A DNA stretch of 64,000 nt, taken from assembly GCF_900141845.1 (NCBI RefSeq), contig NZ_FQZB01000014.1:62001-126000 (forward strand), written 5' to 3'. The position numbers and the translations under genes are program-made. This document shows, in pieces, positions 8,916 to 18,880 of the stretch. Every line of letters starts with the position of its first letter. Position 1 is the stretch's first letter. This stretch comes from Clostridium cavendishii DSM 21758 (GTDB lineage Bacteria; Bacillota; Clostridia; Clostridiales; Clostridiaceae). Under the pieces are notes generated by a model. The model was not told where the DNA came from and did no database searches. It worked only from the letters and a program-made list of their open reading frames with translations.

Positions 8916-10370
8916 CTAACGTTTAATTAATTTATTTTTAAATTTTAAAATATAAAGATTAACTTCTTCTTTAGATACTATTTTTAAAATTATTAACATT
9001 AATAGATATATTCCCATAAGAATTGTAGCTATAATTATATCTATAATTATATTTTGATTATTTTTACTAATAAAATAATAGCCGACATATAATATAATTG
9101 ATATTATATATAATTTTATTACTATTAAATTCTCATACTTTATAAAATAAAACTTTTTGCCTACAAAATAATATAATATATTCATGAATAAGTATGACAC
9201 AATTGTAGCTGTGGCAGCTCCATACATCCCCATTGGTTTTATAAGTACAATGTTTAATAAAATATTCAATATTCCTCCAGCCATCATAATAACACCATCT
9301 AAATAAGTCTTATTTTTAACTTGTATACCTAATGAATAAAATGCTGCTTTTCCATAAACAAAATATGAAATTAATATTAATGGAACTATTTTATATGCTT
9401 CAATCTGTTCTCCCAGTTTACATATTAAAAGCACACTCTTTGTAAACATGCTTATACCTAACAAAAAGAAACAGCCTAATAAGTGATATGTTCTATACAT
9501 ATTATTTAATTTAATACTTGCATCATCTTCTGACCATACTTGAAATTTAAACGGAGTAAATATGGAATTAAAAGGACCTACAAACACTGGATCAATAAGT
9601 GTTCCAAATTTATACCCCATAGAATAAATACCTGTTTCAGCATAACTTTTATATCCTTTCAAAAAATATCTATCTGATAATGTAAGGACAGTTGATGATA
9701 TTGATGATGGTATTAATCCTGCACTAAACTTAAGCATTGATTTTAACATATTAAAATCAATTTCCATTTTATATGTTTTTAAATTTTTAACAAATAAATA
9801 AATCAATATAATTAAATTCACTATATTATAAGCTTCATATATTCCTTTAATTCCTCTATTTAATTTTACCACAAATAAAATCGTTAATCCTACTGATGCA
9901 AGCATATTTACTAGATTTATCACTACTGTTATTTGTGCTTCGTAATTTAAATCATATTCTCTCAACATTAACATTATAAATTGTGTAAGTATAGCCCTCA
10001 TTACTATCATGCAAAATATATAATACGAATTATCTATTCCTATTACAACTGAAGATATTTTTCGTCCAAAAATTATGACAAAAATTATATCTATGATTAT
10101 CATAATTAATGCAAAATTAATTGCTGTATTTTTTAATTTTTTTCTATCTATTTCATTATACTCTCTATAATACCTAGTAAATCCAGCAAAAATACTCACA
10201 ATTACAAAAGATAGTATAAAATCAAGGATAGTATCTACTAATGCTAATTGCCCATACACTTCTATCCCCAATTTTTTAATATATAACGGCATAAGTAAAA
10301 AAGTAATTGCCTTTGAAAGTATTTGTCCAACAGAATATATAATACCTACTTTTATAAAACTTTTTTTCAT
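8916..10370 (-). CDS. Polysaccharide flippase (Wzx-like, MOP superfamily)
   Basis: A 484-residue hydrophobic protein with about 12-14 membrane helices. Family landmarks are an N-terminal YSVGQILSKAITFLLMPLYI, a DRYFLKGY segment in the middle and YGAATATIVSYLFMNILYY late in the protein. Wzx proteins turn undecaprenyl-diphosphate-linked repeat units to the outer face for polymerisation. The ATG is preceded by GGAG 8 nt upstream. It sits in the operon with glycosyltransferases and with the polymerase at 18879. It is one of three flippases in the window (also 46505 and 61855), which argues for more than one polymer. Confidence 0.9.
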   Translation of the reverse strand: MKKSFIKVGIIYSVGQILSKAITFLLMPLYIKKLGIEVYGQLALVDTILDFILSFVIVSIFAGFTRYYREYNEIDRKKLKNTAINFALIMIIIDIIFVIIFGRKISSVVIGIDNSYYIFCMIVMRAILTQFIMLMLREYDLNYEAQITVVINLVNMLASVGLTILFVVKLNRGIKGIYEAYNIVNLIILIYLFVKNLKTYKMEIDFNMLKSMLKFSAGLIPSSISSTVLTLSDRYFLKGYKSYAETGIYSMGYKFGTLIDPVFVGPFNSIFTPFKFQVWSEDDASIKLNNMYRTYHLLGCFFLLGISMFTKSVLLICKLGEQIEAYKIVPLILISYFVYGKAAFYSLGIQVKNKTYLDGVIMMAGGILNILLNIVLIKPMGMYGAATATIVSYLFMNILYYFVGKKFYFIKYENLIVIKLYIISIILYVGYYFISKNNQNIIIDIIIATILMGIYLLMLIILKIVSKEEVNLYILKFKNKLIKR

Positions 10371-10387
10371 AAAATTATCTCCATCTA

Positions 10388-11488
10388 TTAGTTATTATAT
10401 AATTCGTTAATTAATGAATTATATATATTTAATAACTGTTCACTACTACTACATTTTTTATTATGATTATTTATTAATTTCTCTTTTTCTATTTCCAAAT
10501 TGTTAATTAAACGAATCATTTTCTCATACAAATCATCAACTGATCTATTTTTGAAAGTTATTACTTCATCAGGTCTTTTAATAATATCACTCGCAATACT
10601 TGGTACATTAAAATCTATAGCTTCTCTTAATGATAATGGATCACCATCTGTATTAGTAGCTCTTATAAAGATATCACTCTTACTTAATAATGGATATAAC
10701 TCTGCATTATCTACTTCATAAAATAAAACATTATTCCCTATTCCATATTTAATTACTAAGTCTTTAAGCTCTTTATAATATTTTTTTTCATCTTCATCTT
10801 GTTTATCCTTAGCTAATACTGCTATAGTAAGTTTTACATTTATATTACTTTTTACAAGTTTATTTACAACCTCAATTAATAAATCAAATCCATATAAGTC
10901 TTGTCCATTATGAAACCTTACATTTCCATTAGTAAGTAAATTTACTCCACCTTCATCCATAAACTCTAAAACTCTATTATTTATATTATTAAATACTTCA
11001 GGATTTAATATTGGTTTAACATATGCAATTATATACTCTATCTTGTTTTCATCTATTCCGTATCTAGGTAATATAAAACTATATTTATCATTAACAACTA
11101 TTATTTTATCTACATCTCTTAAAGTTTTTAATATTCCTTTTTTTATTATACCATTTGAATTCTCAAGTTGCTCTAACAAACTATCCCCATGTATAGTTAT
11201 AATAACTTTATTATTAGTTAACTTTTTAAACAACCATATAATTGATCTTATTTTAGCTGTAGTAGAATGAAAATGTAAAATTGAATTTCTTATTTTTAAT
11301 GATTTAAACATAAATTTTCCATATCTATCTAATGGAATTATATTATTCTCTAAATCAGTATAATCACCTTCATTAAATACTACACACTTTATTGCCTTTG
11401 AATCTAATAACTCTTTAACTCTTTTTATATGTACAGATATACCACCTAAGGGTGGTGGATATATACCTATAATATTTATTTCCTTCAT
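10388..11488 (-). CDS. Family 4-like glycosyltransferase
   Basis: A 366-residue GT-B glycosyltransferase. The N-terminal Rossmann half opens with INIIGIYPPPLGGISVHIKR, the glycine-rich donor/acceptor loop of GT4 enzymes. Later segments include ITIHGDS, IIVVNDKY, LLTNGNVRFHNGQDLYGFDLL and the SDIFIRATNTDGDPLSLREAI acceptor-side region, where the usual E-x7-E is reduced to a single glutamate-containing segment. GAGGTG precedes the ATG. It should add one sugar to the lipid-linked repeat unit of this operon; donor and linkage cannot be read from the sequence. Confidence 0.85.
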   Translation of the reverse strand: MKEINIIGIYPPPLGGISVHIKRVKELLDSKAIKCVVFNEGDYTDLENNIIPLDRYGKFMFKSLKIRNSILHFHSTTAKIRSIIWLFKKLTNNKVIITIHGDSLLEQLENSNGIIKKGILKTLRDVDKIIVVNDKYSFILPRYGIDENKIEYIIAYVKPILNPEVFNNINNRVLEFMDEGGVNLLTNGNVRFHNGQDLYGFDLLIEVVNKLVKSNINVKLTIAVLAKDKQDEDEKKYYKELKDLVIKYGIGNNVLFYEVDNAELYPLLSKSDIFIRATNTDGDPLSLREAIDFNVPSIASDIIKRPDEVITFKNRSVDDLYEKMIRLINNLEIEKEKLINNHNKKCSSSEQLLNIYNSLINELYNN

Positions 11489-11513
11489 TAATTCACCTCA
11501 ACTATTATAATAC

Positions 11514-11939
11514 TCAATTTTCTTTATATTTTATAATAGTAGCAGGTACGCCAGCAACAATTGCATCTTCTTCTACTTCACTAATTACTACAGCATTTGC
11601 TCCTATTATTGAATTGTTACCAACATTAAACCCACCTAAAATTCTAACACCCGGTGAAATATACACATTATTTCCTATTTTAGGAGGCCCTCCATGCTTT
11701 CCACGTCCCCCAATAGTTATATTTTGACCTATCACACAATTTTCTCCTATAATAGAATTAGCATGAATAACCACTCCAATTCCACCATATGCGAATACAG
11801 TTCCTTTTCCAATTGATGCTGTGCAAGGAATATATGAGTTATGTATTAAATTATTGAATTTATTTATTAACTTTGCTAATATTCTAAGTTTATGTTTATA
11901 TAAAAAGTTAGATATTCTATACAATTTCATAGCATCCAT
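11514..11939 (-). CDS. Serine-acetyltransferase-like hexapeptide O-acetyltransferase
   Basis: A small 141-residue left-handed beta-helix protein with repeated hexapeptides (IGENCVIGQNITIGGRG, IGNNVYISPGV, IGANAVV) and the C-terminal VAGVPATII seen in CysE/WcaB-type acetyltransferases. Short versions without the long CysE N-terminal helix domain are common in capsule clusters and O-acetylate sugars. GGAG lies about 10 nt before the ATG. It is in the operon between a glycosyltransferase and the deacetylase-like gene. The fold is clear; the acceptor is not. Confidence 0.82.
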   Translation of the reverse strand: MDAMKLYRISNFLYKHKLRILAKLINKFNNLIHNSYIPCTASIGKGTVFAYGGIGVVIHANSIIGENCVIGQNITIGGRGKHGGPPKIGNNVYISPGVRILGGFNVGNNSIIGANAVVISEVEEDAIVAGVPATIIKYKEN

Positions 11940-11961
11940 AAAAATTCATCTCCAAACTTAA

Positions 11962-13173
11962 TTAATATAATTTATATTCCCCAGCAATTATTTCAATATT
12001 TACTATATTATTAACTATAGGTATTACTCTACCATCAGGTTGTTCTATTGTTTTATAATTCTCTATATATAATGTTAAGTTATTAAACTGATATTTATTT
12101 AATTTTTCATTATTTAATATTATTTTATCTTTTTCAAATTTAATATCTATATTATCTCTATAATAAACATAAGCTGCTAATTCTGATCCTGTACAATACC
12201 AAATATTTTTGTTTCTTAATTTTGAAAAGATTTTAATTAAACTTTCCTTATCAGTAAATATATTAGGTGTTTGAATTTTTCCATCATCTCTTGCTGGTGA
12301 AATATGCTCTTGAACAGAAATAACTAATTTATTTTCTATTAAATAATCTAGTATTTTTAATCTCTTTTTTACTAAATATGGTCGTAGTATTAACTTTAAT
12401 ATTGTCTTTATTCCAAATTTATCGAAATTGTATAGTGATGATAGCTCCCCTCCATTTACTGTTGTTGGAATATCTATAACATTATTTTTTCCAAAATATT
12501 TAATATCATAATTAGTAACAGGATTTGGATCTTCACCATAAACGAACTTATCTAATCTATTATTTTTAAATTCATTTTCTGTTCCTAAATTACAAAATCT
12601 ACACCACCACAAAAACTCATTTTCATCTATACTACCATCTGAAAATTCATTACTTGTATAACCACAATATTTACCACCTAATGGTCTTTCCTTAATAGCA
12701 TCATTAAAAATATCAATACCTTCCTTAACTGTTTTAATAGCTGTCTCTTGATTATCAAAAGTTTCCCACTCTTGTTTAAATTCACTCGAAGTATTACCTG
12801 CTTTCCCATGAGTTGTACCATGATAAGCAAGCTCATATCTTTTATCATTATGTAAACCAAAGAAAAACTCTTTAGATTTTTTATCGCTATTAATTGGCTT
12901 TGAATGCATCGCAAATTCAGATTTTAAAAGCATACCTACTCTTTTTCCTACAGGTACAAAAAAAGTAACTTTTAACTCTTCATATTTAGATAATATATTA
13001 TCCTCTAAATATTTAACAGACGAATTAGAGTTATATTTATTATACCCCCAATCCTCACCTGCATCTATTATTCCATTTTTATTCGTATCAACCCATGTAT
13101 TTGCTAAATCGTCTATCATAAATAACACTGGAGAATCACTGTTGTTATACCATTTACATATTCTATTGTTCAA
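11962..13173 (-). CDS. Polysaccharide deacetylase-like protein (WbmS-like)
   Basis: A 403-residue cytoplasmic protein, no signal peptide. It resembles the NodB-fold, WbmS-type proteins of O-antigen loci: VLFMIDDLANTW near the start (paired aspartates), VTFFVPVGKR, a histidine motif AYHGTTHG and a late EHISPARDDGK. The early loop DTNKNGIIDAGEDWG looks like a calcium-binding loop, as in the dockerins, but here it is inside the enzyme core. The start is TTG at 13173 with GAGGGG 6 nt upstream; no better ATG is near. It may trim acetyl groups from a repeat-unit intermediate, though catalytic activity in this subgroup is uncertain. Confidence 0.68.
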   Translation of the reverse strand: MNNRICKWYNNSDSPVLFMIDDLANTWVDTNKNGIIDAGEDWGYNKYNSNSSVKYLEDNILSKYEELKVTFFVPVGKRVGMLLKSEFAMHSKPINSDKKSKEFFFGLHNDKRYELAYHGTTHGKAGNTSSEFKQEWETFDNQETAIKTVKEGIDIFNDAIKERPLGGKYCGYTSNEFSDGSIDENEFLWWCRFCNLGTENEFKNNRLDKFVYGEDPNPVTNYDIKYFGKNNVIDIPTTVNGGELSSLYNFDKFGIKTILKLILRPYLVKKRLKILDYLIENKLVISVQEHISPARDDGKIQTPNIFTDKESLIKIFSKLRNKNIWYCTGSELAAYVYYRDNIDIKFEKDKIILNNEKLNKYQFNNLTLYIENYKTIEQPDGRVIPIVNNIVNIEIIAGEYKLY

Positions 13174-13192
13174 TATTATCCCCTCACTTTTG

Positions 13193-14599
13193 CTATTTTA
13201 TATTTTGAATAAAATATAAAAACTTCCCTCTACTAGTTCTTTCTATATTCTCAACTTCTCTAATTTCTAATTCAAATTTTGAATAATAGATATTAAAATT
13301 ATTTTTAACTTCTAAAATATCACTATCAGATAATTTAGACTTCGGCTCTATTTTTAATAATAGTTTTCCTGGCTCATTTTGTTCATATTGGTAAGCTTTT
13401 ATTTTATCCTTAATAGTTGTCACGGCAGCATCATGTTGAATATAATTTATTTTGTCCCCATTTATATCTATAAAGAAATCTTGCTTTCTTCCTTCTATTT
13501 TCTTTAATAACTTATATGCCCTTCCACATTTACAAACTTCTGAAGAATAAACCGCCATATCTCCAGTTCTGTATCTTATAAATGGCGTAACATTATTTAT
13601 AAAACTTGTACAGACTATTTCTCCGATTTTACCATCTTCCAAAACTTCATTTCCATCATCATCTATTAATTCTACATAACCATATTCACTTTGGATATGA
13701 TATGCTGTATTATATTCACATTCCCCCGCTATACATCCATGCTCAGTATGACCATAAAAGGAAAAAACTTTGGCATTTTTAAATGCATTTTTAAACCCTT
13801 CTCTTTGAAAATCATATATACTTTCTGAAGCAAGTATTATCCCTTTTATAAATTTAAAATCACTTTGAATATTTTTTTCATTTATATACTCTGCTAATAT
13901 GTTCAATGAAGAAGGATATGCTTTTATACAAACAGGTTTAAACTGCTTTATTTTATTTAAATAAATATGAACAGTCGCTTTATTTAGTGAAAATGATGAC
14001 ATTATTAACTCATTAAAATGTATTTTTCTTTCCCAAAAAATATCTTTCTTTTCATTAATATTTACTTTATTTCCTCTTAAAACAACAGTTCTCATACCAT
14101 TTTTATAGCCTATTCTATCATACATATTTTGAACAAATGCATTTTCAACAGCCCATTCCATAGGATCTATATAAAATTCTAACGGTACTCCTGTTGTTCC
14201 TCCTGTTTTTTCTGTTTTAAGCTTTTTCTTATCATATTTTTTTGAACATAATTTTACATAATTATCTCTAATTAATGCTTTGGTTGAAAAAGGAATTCTT
14301 TTATACTCTTTTAAAATGTCATCACTATAAACATTAATATTATGCTTATCAAATAACTCCTTATAAAAATCCACATTTAAATATATATCTTGAAGCAAAT
14401 TTTTCAATTTTGTTTGTGTTAAATTTTCCATTTGTTCATTTGTATATTTTTCTGTTTTTTTAAGATTATTATATATATCATTATATATAATTGTATATTC
14501 TTTTCCCTTTATAAAACTTTGTGGAATAAATTTGTATAAAAACTGTAATGTATATTTTATAAAGTTTGGGCTGTTTTTGCACTTACTTTTAATACTCAT
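13193..14599 (-). CDS. CapK-like adenylate-forming ligase
   Basis: A 468-residue member of the phenylacetate-CoA-ligase/CapK group common in capsule operons. Landmarks are the phosphate loop KTGGTTGVPLEF, the YPSSLNILAEYI segment, FSFYGHTEHGCIAGEC and TPFIRYRTGDMA, followed by a small C-terminal domain (KIEGRKQDFF). CapK proteins are thought to activate an acid for addition to a surface sugar, but few have a proven substrate. ATG with a GAGTGA site. It begins 4 nt after the heparinase-like gene ends and shares its operon. Confidence 0.85.
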   Translation of the reverse strand: MSIKSKCKNSPNFIKYTLQFLYKFIPQSFIKGKEYTIIYNDIYNNLKKTEKYTNEQMENLTQTKLKNLLQDIYLNVDFYKELFDKHNINVYSDDILKEYKRIPFSTKALIRDNYVKLCSKKYDKKKLKTEKTGGTTGVPLEFYIDPMEWAVENAFVQNMYDRIGYKNGMRTVVLRGNKVNINEKKDIFWERKIHFNELIMSSFSLNKATVHIYLNKIKQFKPVCIKAYPSSLNILAEYINEKNIQSDFKFIKGIILASESIYDFQREGFKNAFKNAKVFSFYGHTEHGCIAGECEYNTAYHIQSEYGYVELIDDDGNEVLEDGKIGEIVCTSFINNVTPFIRYRTGDMAVYSSEVCKCGRAYKLLKKIEGRKQDFFIDINGDKINYIQHDAAVTTIKDKIKAYQYEQNEPGKLLLKIEPKSKLSDSDILEVKNNFNIYYSKFELEIREVENIERTSRGKFLYFIQNIK

Positions 14600-14603
14600 T
14601 TTA

Positions 14604-16529
14604 TCACTCTTCCATTAGTATTATTTTTACTGAATTAATATTTGAAAATTCAATAATTATTTTTTGAGTTTCTTTTTCTATTCCATAACTAGGAGCATAT
14701 ACACTTTTTTCTACTTTTATTTCTTTTGAATCTGATATAACTTTTAAATTTACATCTTTATTACAAAGAATTAAATTTTTATCTAAATCAAAATCCACTT
14801 TTACTTTATCACTTAACATAAAAATTTGTTTACAGTGTATTTTATCATTACCAGTAACTTCATCTATTATATTTAAAGAATTTTTAGTTATACTTATATT
14901 TCTTGTATGTATAACATTATGTTTATTTTTATATCCAAAATGACTTCCTGAAAACTCATTTTCATTAAAATCAATTAATTTTCCAAATGTTCTTTCCTTC
15001 ATCTCAAACAATCTATAATCACTTACTTCATTTTGTTCGTCATCATTAACAACTACTGTATTATGCATAAAAGTACTTCTATATTGATTTCTCTTCTTAT
15101 AATCAGATGTATATACAAAAACTCCTGGATCTATAAAAAAATCTTCATTTCTAACACTTAAAACCAAACTTAATTGATCATTATGGCTATGTCCACCTTG
15201 TCCATTACAAGATAATGTTCCACATCTTATTAATGAATATATATTTTCATTTTTAAGAAGGTAATATCCACCGTTAGGGAATTCATTTGAAATCATATCT
15301 TCTTTTTTATCTATTAAATTTTTTTTCCTATTTAAAATTAATTCTATACTTTCATTTGTGTATTCTTCACATATATATAATTCATTATAATAATTTTCTG
15401 CCAATCTCAAAACTTCCCTAAAGTCATCTTTTCTCCAAGTAAAATAATTGTTTAATATAAATAATCTTCCATCATCAGCATCACCTATTAATGGTATCAA
15501 GCCATTATTTTTAGTTATTTTAACTATAAAATATGCCATCTTTTTAACTTTTTCTTTTAATGCTGAATTTAATTCAATATTATTTTTATCACATACTATT
15601 AATGTATATATTAATAATTCAAATACTAGTCTATGATATGATGTTGATGTTTCATAATCCGTTCCATCTTCATTAACTTGCTTTTTAACCTCAATCTCTA
15701 ACTCTTTAACACCAAATTCTAGCCACTTAATACTCCATTTATTATAATCCTTAAAATAAATTCCAAGCCAAATTAAACCTACTAAATCTGATATATAATG
15801 ATTAGTAGTATGTTTTTTATTTTCTAAATTATTAATTATAAATTCACCATGAGCATATAAAATTGAATTATATTTACTTAAGAATTTATTATCTATCAAA
15901 TCACTTTCTTTAAATAATTCCAATGCTCCAATTAAATTTACAGCTCTAATAGCTACTTCCATAGCACAAGTCCAATTAACCGATCCTTTGAATGGATTAT
16001 TTTTAATCCAACTTTCTATTTGTTCTATAAACTCTTTAGTATATTTTTCGTCTTTTTCTATATTATAAGCTTGTCCTAGTGTTATCAAATTTTGAAATCT
16101 AGATATTTCCCATGGAATTTTAACATCTGCATTATTATTTAAGTCTACTAATTTTATTTTTTTATAAAAATTATTACTCCACTTATACCCTGATAAATAA
16201 TCTACATTCCATTTAATTTTTTCTAAGTTATCATTTATTTCGACACCTAACACTTTAAACTTTTTTTCCATAAGTTCTTCAGCATCCTTCAAAGTATTAG
16301 TTTTATGATCACTTGATAAATTGCTTATATTATTCAAATTAAATAATGGCTTCATACCAGTAGTAAAATTTGAAAACTTTTCACCATCAAATTTATATGG
16401 TTTTAATTTATAAAATAAATATTCTATATAATTTTTTATTTCTGTATTTAATTTTTGATGTGTTTTAATTATTATTTCATTTAAAGATTTATTTTTAAAC
16501 TTATCTAAAATAATATTAATCTTTTTCAT
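14604..16529 (-). CDS. Heparinase II/III-like polysaccharide lyase
   Basis: A 641-residue two-part protein. An alpha-helical toroid (about 100-390) has WTCAMEVAIRAVN, KHTTNHYISDLVGL and DYETSTSYHRLVFELL with likely catalytic Asn/His/Tyr. A beta-sheet domain carries GGHSHNDQLSLVL, FFIDPGVFVYTSDY and RSTFMHNTVVV, the conserved histidine/aspartate metal-binding region. The ATG at 16529 is chosen, with AGGTGA 5 nt upstream; a TTG seven codons earlier would overlap the preceding gene. No signal peptide is visible, so it may act in the cytoplasm, or on intermediates, rather than on finished polymer outside. Uronate-forming genes 17-25 kb into the window fit a uronic-acid substrate. Confidence 0.87.
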   Translation of the reverse strand: MKKINIILDKFKNKSLNEIIIKTHQKLNTEIKNYIEYLFYKLKPYKFDGEKFSNFTTGMKPLFNLNNISNLSSDHKTNTLKDAEELMEKKFKVLGVEINDNLEKIKWNVDYLSGYKWSNNFYKKIKLVDLNNNADVKIPWEISRFQNLITLGQAYNIEKDEKYTKEFIEQIESWIKNNPFKGSVNWTCAMEVAIRAVNLIGALELFKESDLIDNKFLSKYNSILYAHGEFIINNLENKKHTTNHYISDLVGLIWLGIYFKDYNKWSIKWLEFGVKELEIEVKKQVNEDGTDYETSTSYHRLVFELLIYTLIVCDKNNIELNSALKEKVKKMAYFIVKITKNNGLIPLIGDADDGRLFILNNYFTWRKDDFREVLRLAENYYNELYICEEYTNESIELILNRKKNLIDKKEDMISNEFPNGGYYLLKNENIYSLIRCGTLSCNGQGGHSHNDQLSLVLSVRNEDFFIDPGVFVYTSDYKKRNQYRSTFMHNTVVVNDDEQNEVSDYRLFEMKERTFGKLIDFNENEFSGSHFGYKNKHNVIHTRNISITKNSLNIIDEVTGNDKIHCKQIFMLSDKVKVDFDLDKNLILCNKDVNLKVISDSKEIKVEKSVYAPSYGIEKETQKIIIEFSNINSVKIILMEE

Positions 16530-16539
16530 TTTTGTCACC

Positions 16540-17775
16540 TTAATCACCAATAATTGTATTAATTACATTTTCTATTTTATCAGCTTGATTTTTTCTAGAA
16601 AATTTAAATCTATCATCAAAATTATAATCTGTGTTTAATATTTTTTGAATATTAATTAATATATCATCAACCTCATGTTTAGCACATTGACCATATATAT
16701 TATGAATTAAGCTAATTAAATTTTTATCTTCACTTACAGCAATTATAGGTTTACACGCTCCTATGCACTCAAAAACTTTCCCCGGTATAGCATATTCACT
16801 TCCAGTTTTATGTGTTAAAATTACTGATATATCAGTATTTTTAAGTTCTAATAAGGCTTCATCTGGGGATTTCATCCCTAAAATATTTATTATACTATTT
16901 CCATTTATATGTTTTTTAGCTGATTCAATATCTTCTAAAGCTATTGAATCCAAATTTCCCATTAAATTTATTATACATTTTTTATTTTCCTTTATAGCAA
17001 ATTTGTCTACTCCAATTATAAAGTCTTTTATATTTCTTCCTCCATAAATAGAACCTATATGTGAAAACACAATTTTATCTTTATCCATTACTGGTTTATA
17101 GCTACATTCTTCAAAATCTTCAGTATTGTATCCATTCTTAATAATTTCTATATTTCTTACATTTTTAACATTCTTGTAATAATCATAAATACCTTCAGAT
17201 AAACATATAATATTATCTGCCAATTCTATAATACTATCTTCACAGTTTAATAAAATTTTCTTTGACATATTTGTATCTATTTCATTTGCAATTATATCTC
17301 TTATTTCAGCTATAATAGGTATTTCTGGATAATTTTTATTTATCTCCTTTAAAATGTAAACAGGATAAATAGATGGTATTGTTATAAATATCGCCTCTAT
17401 TTTGTTTTTTTCTATAAAATCACATACATCCTTTATTACTTCTTTGTTTTTTTGTATGAATTTTCTTTCATTCATTTGATTCTTTTTATATATTTTAAAA
17501 ATATAACTTTTCTTTATTATATTTTTTACTTTCACCTTAACTTTCTGTTTAAAATTCAGATTAAAATTAGTTTCTTTAATATTTTTAACTGGACCTTTAT
17601 TATTAAATTTAAAATTCTCAATAGAATATTGACTTCTATTTTCTCCAAAAAAACTATCATTAACTACTACAAAATCAAATCTTTTACTCAAGTACTTCAT
17701 AATACCAGCATATCTTACTGATGCAATTTTAGGATATCCTTCTATGCAGTCTCCTAAAAATAAAATTTTCTTCAT
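16540..17775 (-). CDS. GT-B glycosyltransferase
   Basis: A 411-residue glycosyltransferase. The start KKILFLGDCIEGYPKIASVR and the later ICLSEGIYDYYK, FSHIGSIYGGRNIKDFI and SDEYAIPGK-like segment (TGSEYAIPGKVFECIGACKP) fit GT4-type enzymes, with a glutamate-rich donor site. AGGTGG is 4 nt before the ATG. It overlaps the next upstream gene's stop by 4 nt (17772-17775), which implies translational coupling. It adds a sugar to the same repeat unit as its neighbours; donor unknown. Confidence 0.82.
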   Translation of the reverse strand: MKKILFLGDCIEGYPKIASVRYAGIMKYLSKRFDFVVVNDSFFGENRSQYSIENFKFNNKGPVKNIKETNFNLNFKQKVKVKVKNIIKKSYIFKIYKKNQMNERKFIQKNKEVIKDVCDFIEKNKIEAIFITIPSIYPVYILKEINKNYPEIPIIAEIRDIIANEIDTNMSKKILLNCEDSIIELADNIICLSEGIYDYYKNVKNVRNIEIIKNGYNTEDFEECSYKPVMDKDKIVFSHIGSIYGGRNIKDFIIGVDKFAIKENKKCIINLMGNLDSIALEDIESAKKHINGNSIINILGMKSPDEALLELKNTDISVILTHKTGSEYAIPGKVFECIGACKPIIAVSEDKNLISLIHNIYGQCAKHEVDDILINIQKILNTDYNFDDRFKFSRKNQADKIENVINTIIGD

Positions 17776-18869
17776 TTTGCCACCTCAAATATTTTATTAA
17801 ACAAATTACCTATATTCTTTTTATAATAAGCTTGACTTGTAACTATAGAGTTACTATTTAAAGCTTTATATTGGTTATCATTTAAATTTAATGTATCTTC
17901 CAAAATTTTAGCTAATTCATTTGAGTTTTTAGTTTCAAACAAATAGCCATTATATCCATTAATTAAATATTCCCTTATAGCAGATATATTACTTCCTATA
18001 ACAGGAGTACCGCAAGCCATTGCCTCTAAACCTACTAACCCTAAACTTTCACTATAACTTGGGAAAATAAAATAATCAGAAATATTATATATATCTACCA
18101 ATTCTTTTTGATCTAATAAATTTATTTTTATTATTTTATCTTTTATATTACTTTTTTCTAGACTTTCTAAAAATTTATTATTCTCTGAGCCATTTCCTAT
18201 AATAATAAATCTCATATTCTCTAAACAATTTTTTTTCTTTAATATTTCTATAGCTTTAATTAATGTTTCCCAACCTTTTGCTTCTTCTATTCTACCAACA
18301 AATGAATATATTTTTTCATTTGTTGCTATATTAAACTCATTCTTTTTTAAATTAATATATTCTTCACCTTTTTTTACAAACAACTTTTCATCTATTCCAC
18401 CAGATGGAAAAACTTTTATTCTTTCAAATTCTATTTCAAAATTTTCAACAATATATTTTTTAAAGTAATTTGATGGAACAACTACAACTTCAGATATTTT
18501 TAATATCTTTTTAGCAAACTTTTGGAGTTTAAAGTCTGATTTCTTCTTAGGTATAACATCACTTCCGTGTACATTAGTGTATATTTTAAACTTTTTAAAC
18601 TTATTTGCTATAAGGACTGGAATAGAACTCATAGATACAAAATGTACATATACAATATCATATTTTGAAAATAAAATTTTAAAAATAACTCTTATATAAA
18701 ATGACATATATTTTAATATTTTACTAACTTTATTATTTGCTTTAAACATAACTACAGAATTAACATCAATATTTTGTTCTGCAGCAAATTTTTCAAAGTT
18801 TTTAACAAAAACACCGTAACTAGGATGTTTTTTATTAGGATACATATTTGATATCATAAGAATTTTAAT
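17772..18869 (-). CDS. Family 4 glycosyltransferase, probable ATT start
   Basis: A GT4 enzyme of about 365 residues: KILMISNMYPNKKHPSYGVF at the N-terminus, NVHGSDVIP, VVPSNYFKKY, FVGRIEEAKGWETLIKA and the E-x7-E motif ESLGLVGLEAMACGTPVIG. The start is unusual. AGGTG (18876-18880) lies 6 nt before ATT AAA ATT CTT at 18869, which gives the family-like N-terminus M-KILMISN. The only upstream canonical codon, GTG at 18878, is inside that ribosome site. An ATG at 18857 would be 18 nt away and would lose the first strand. GTG initiation at 18878 remains possible. Confidence 0.85.
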   Translation of the reverse strand: MKILMISNMYPNKKHPSYGVFVKNFEKFAAEQNIDVNSVVMFKANNKVSKILKYMSFYIRVIFKILFSKYDIVYVHFVSMSSIPVLIANKFKKFKIYTNVHGSDVIPKKKSDFKLQKFAKKILKISEVVVVPSNYFKKYIVENFEIEFERIKVFPSGGIDEKLFVKKGEEYINLKKNEFNIATNEKIYSFVGRIEEAKGWETLIKAIEILKKKNCLENMRFIIIGNGSENNKFLESLEKSNIKDKIIKINLLDQKELVDIYNISDYFIFPSYSESLGLVGLEAMACGTPVIGSNISAIREYLINGYNGYLFETKNSNELAKILEDTLNLNDNQYKALNSNSIVTSQAYYKKNIGNLFNKIFEVAK

Positions 18870-18880
18870 AATAATCACCT
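18867..18880 (-). promoter_or_regulatory. SD and ATT start codon of the 17772-18869 glycosyltransferase
   Basis: AGGTG at 18876-18880, then 6 nt, then ATT (18867-18869). The preceding polymerase gene stops at 18879, so the ribosome site overlaps that stop. A GTG at 18876-18878 is the alternative but has no site of its own. Confidence 0.45.

Noticed and set aside
12678..12914. Minus-strand open frame inside the deacetylase-like gene
   Set aside because: It is a shifted frame within 11962-13173, whose own frame has recognisable motifs.
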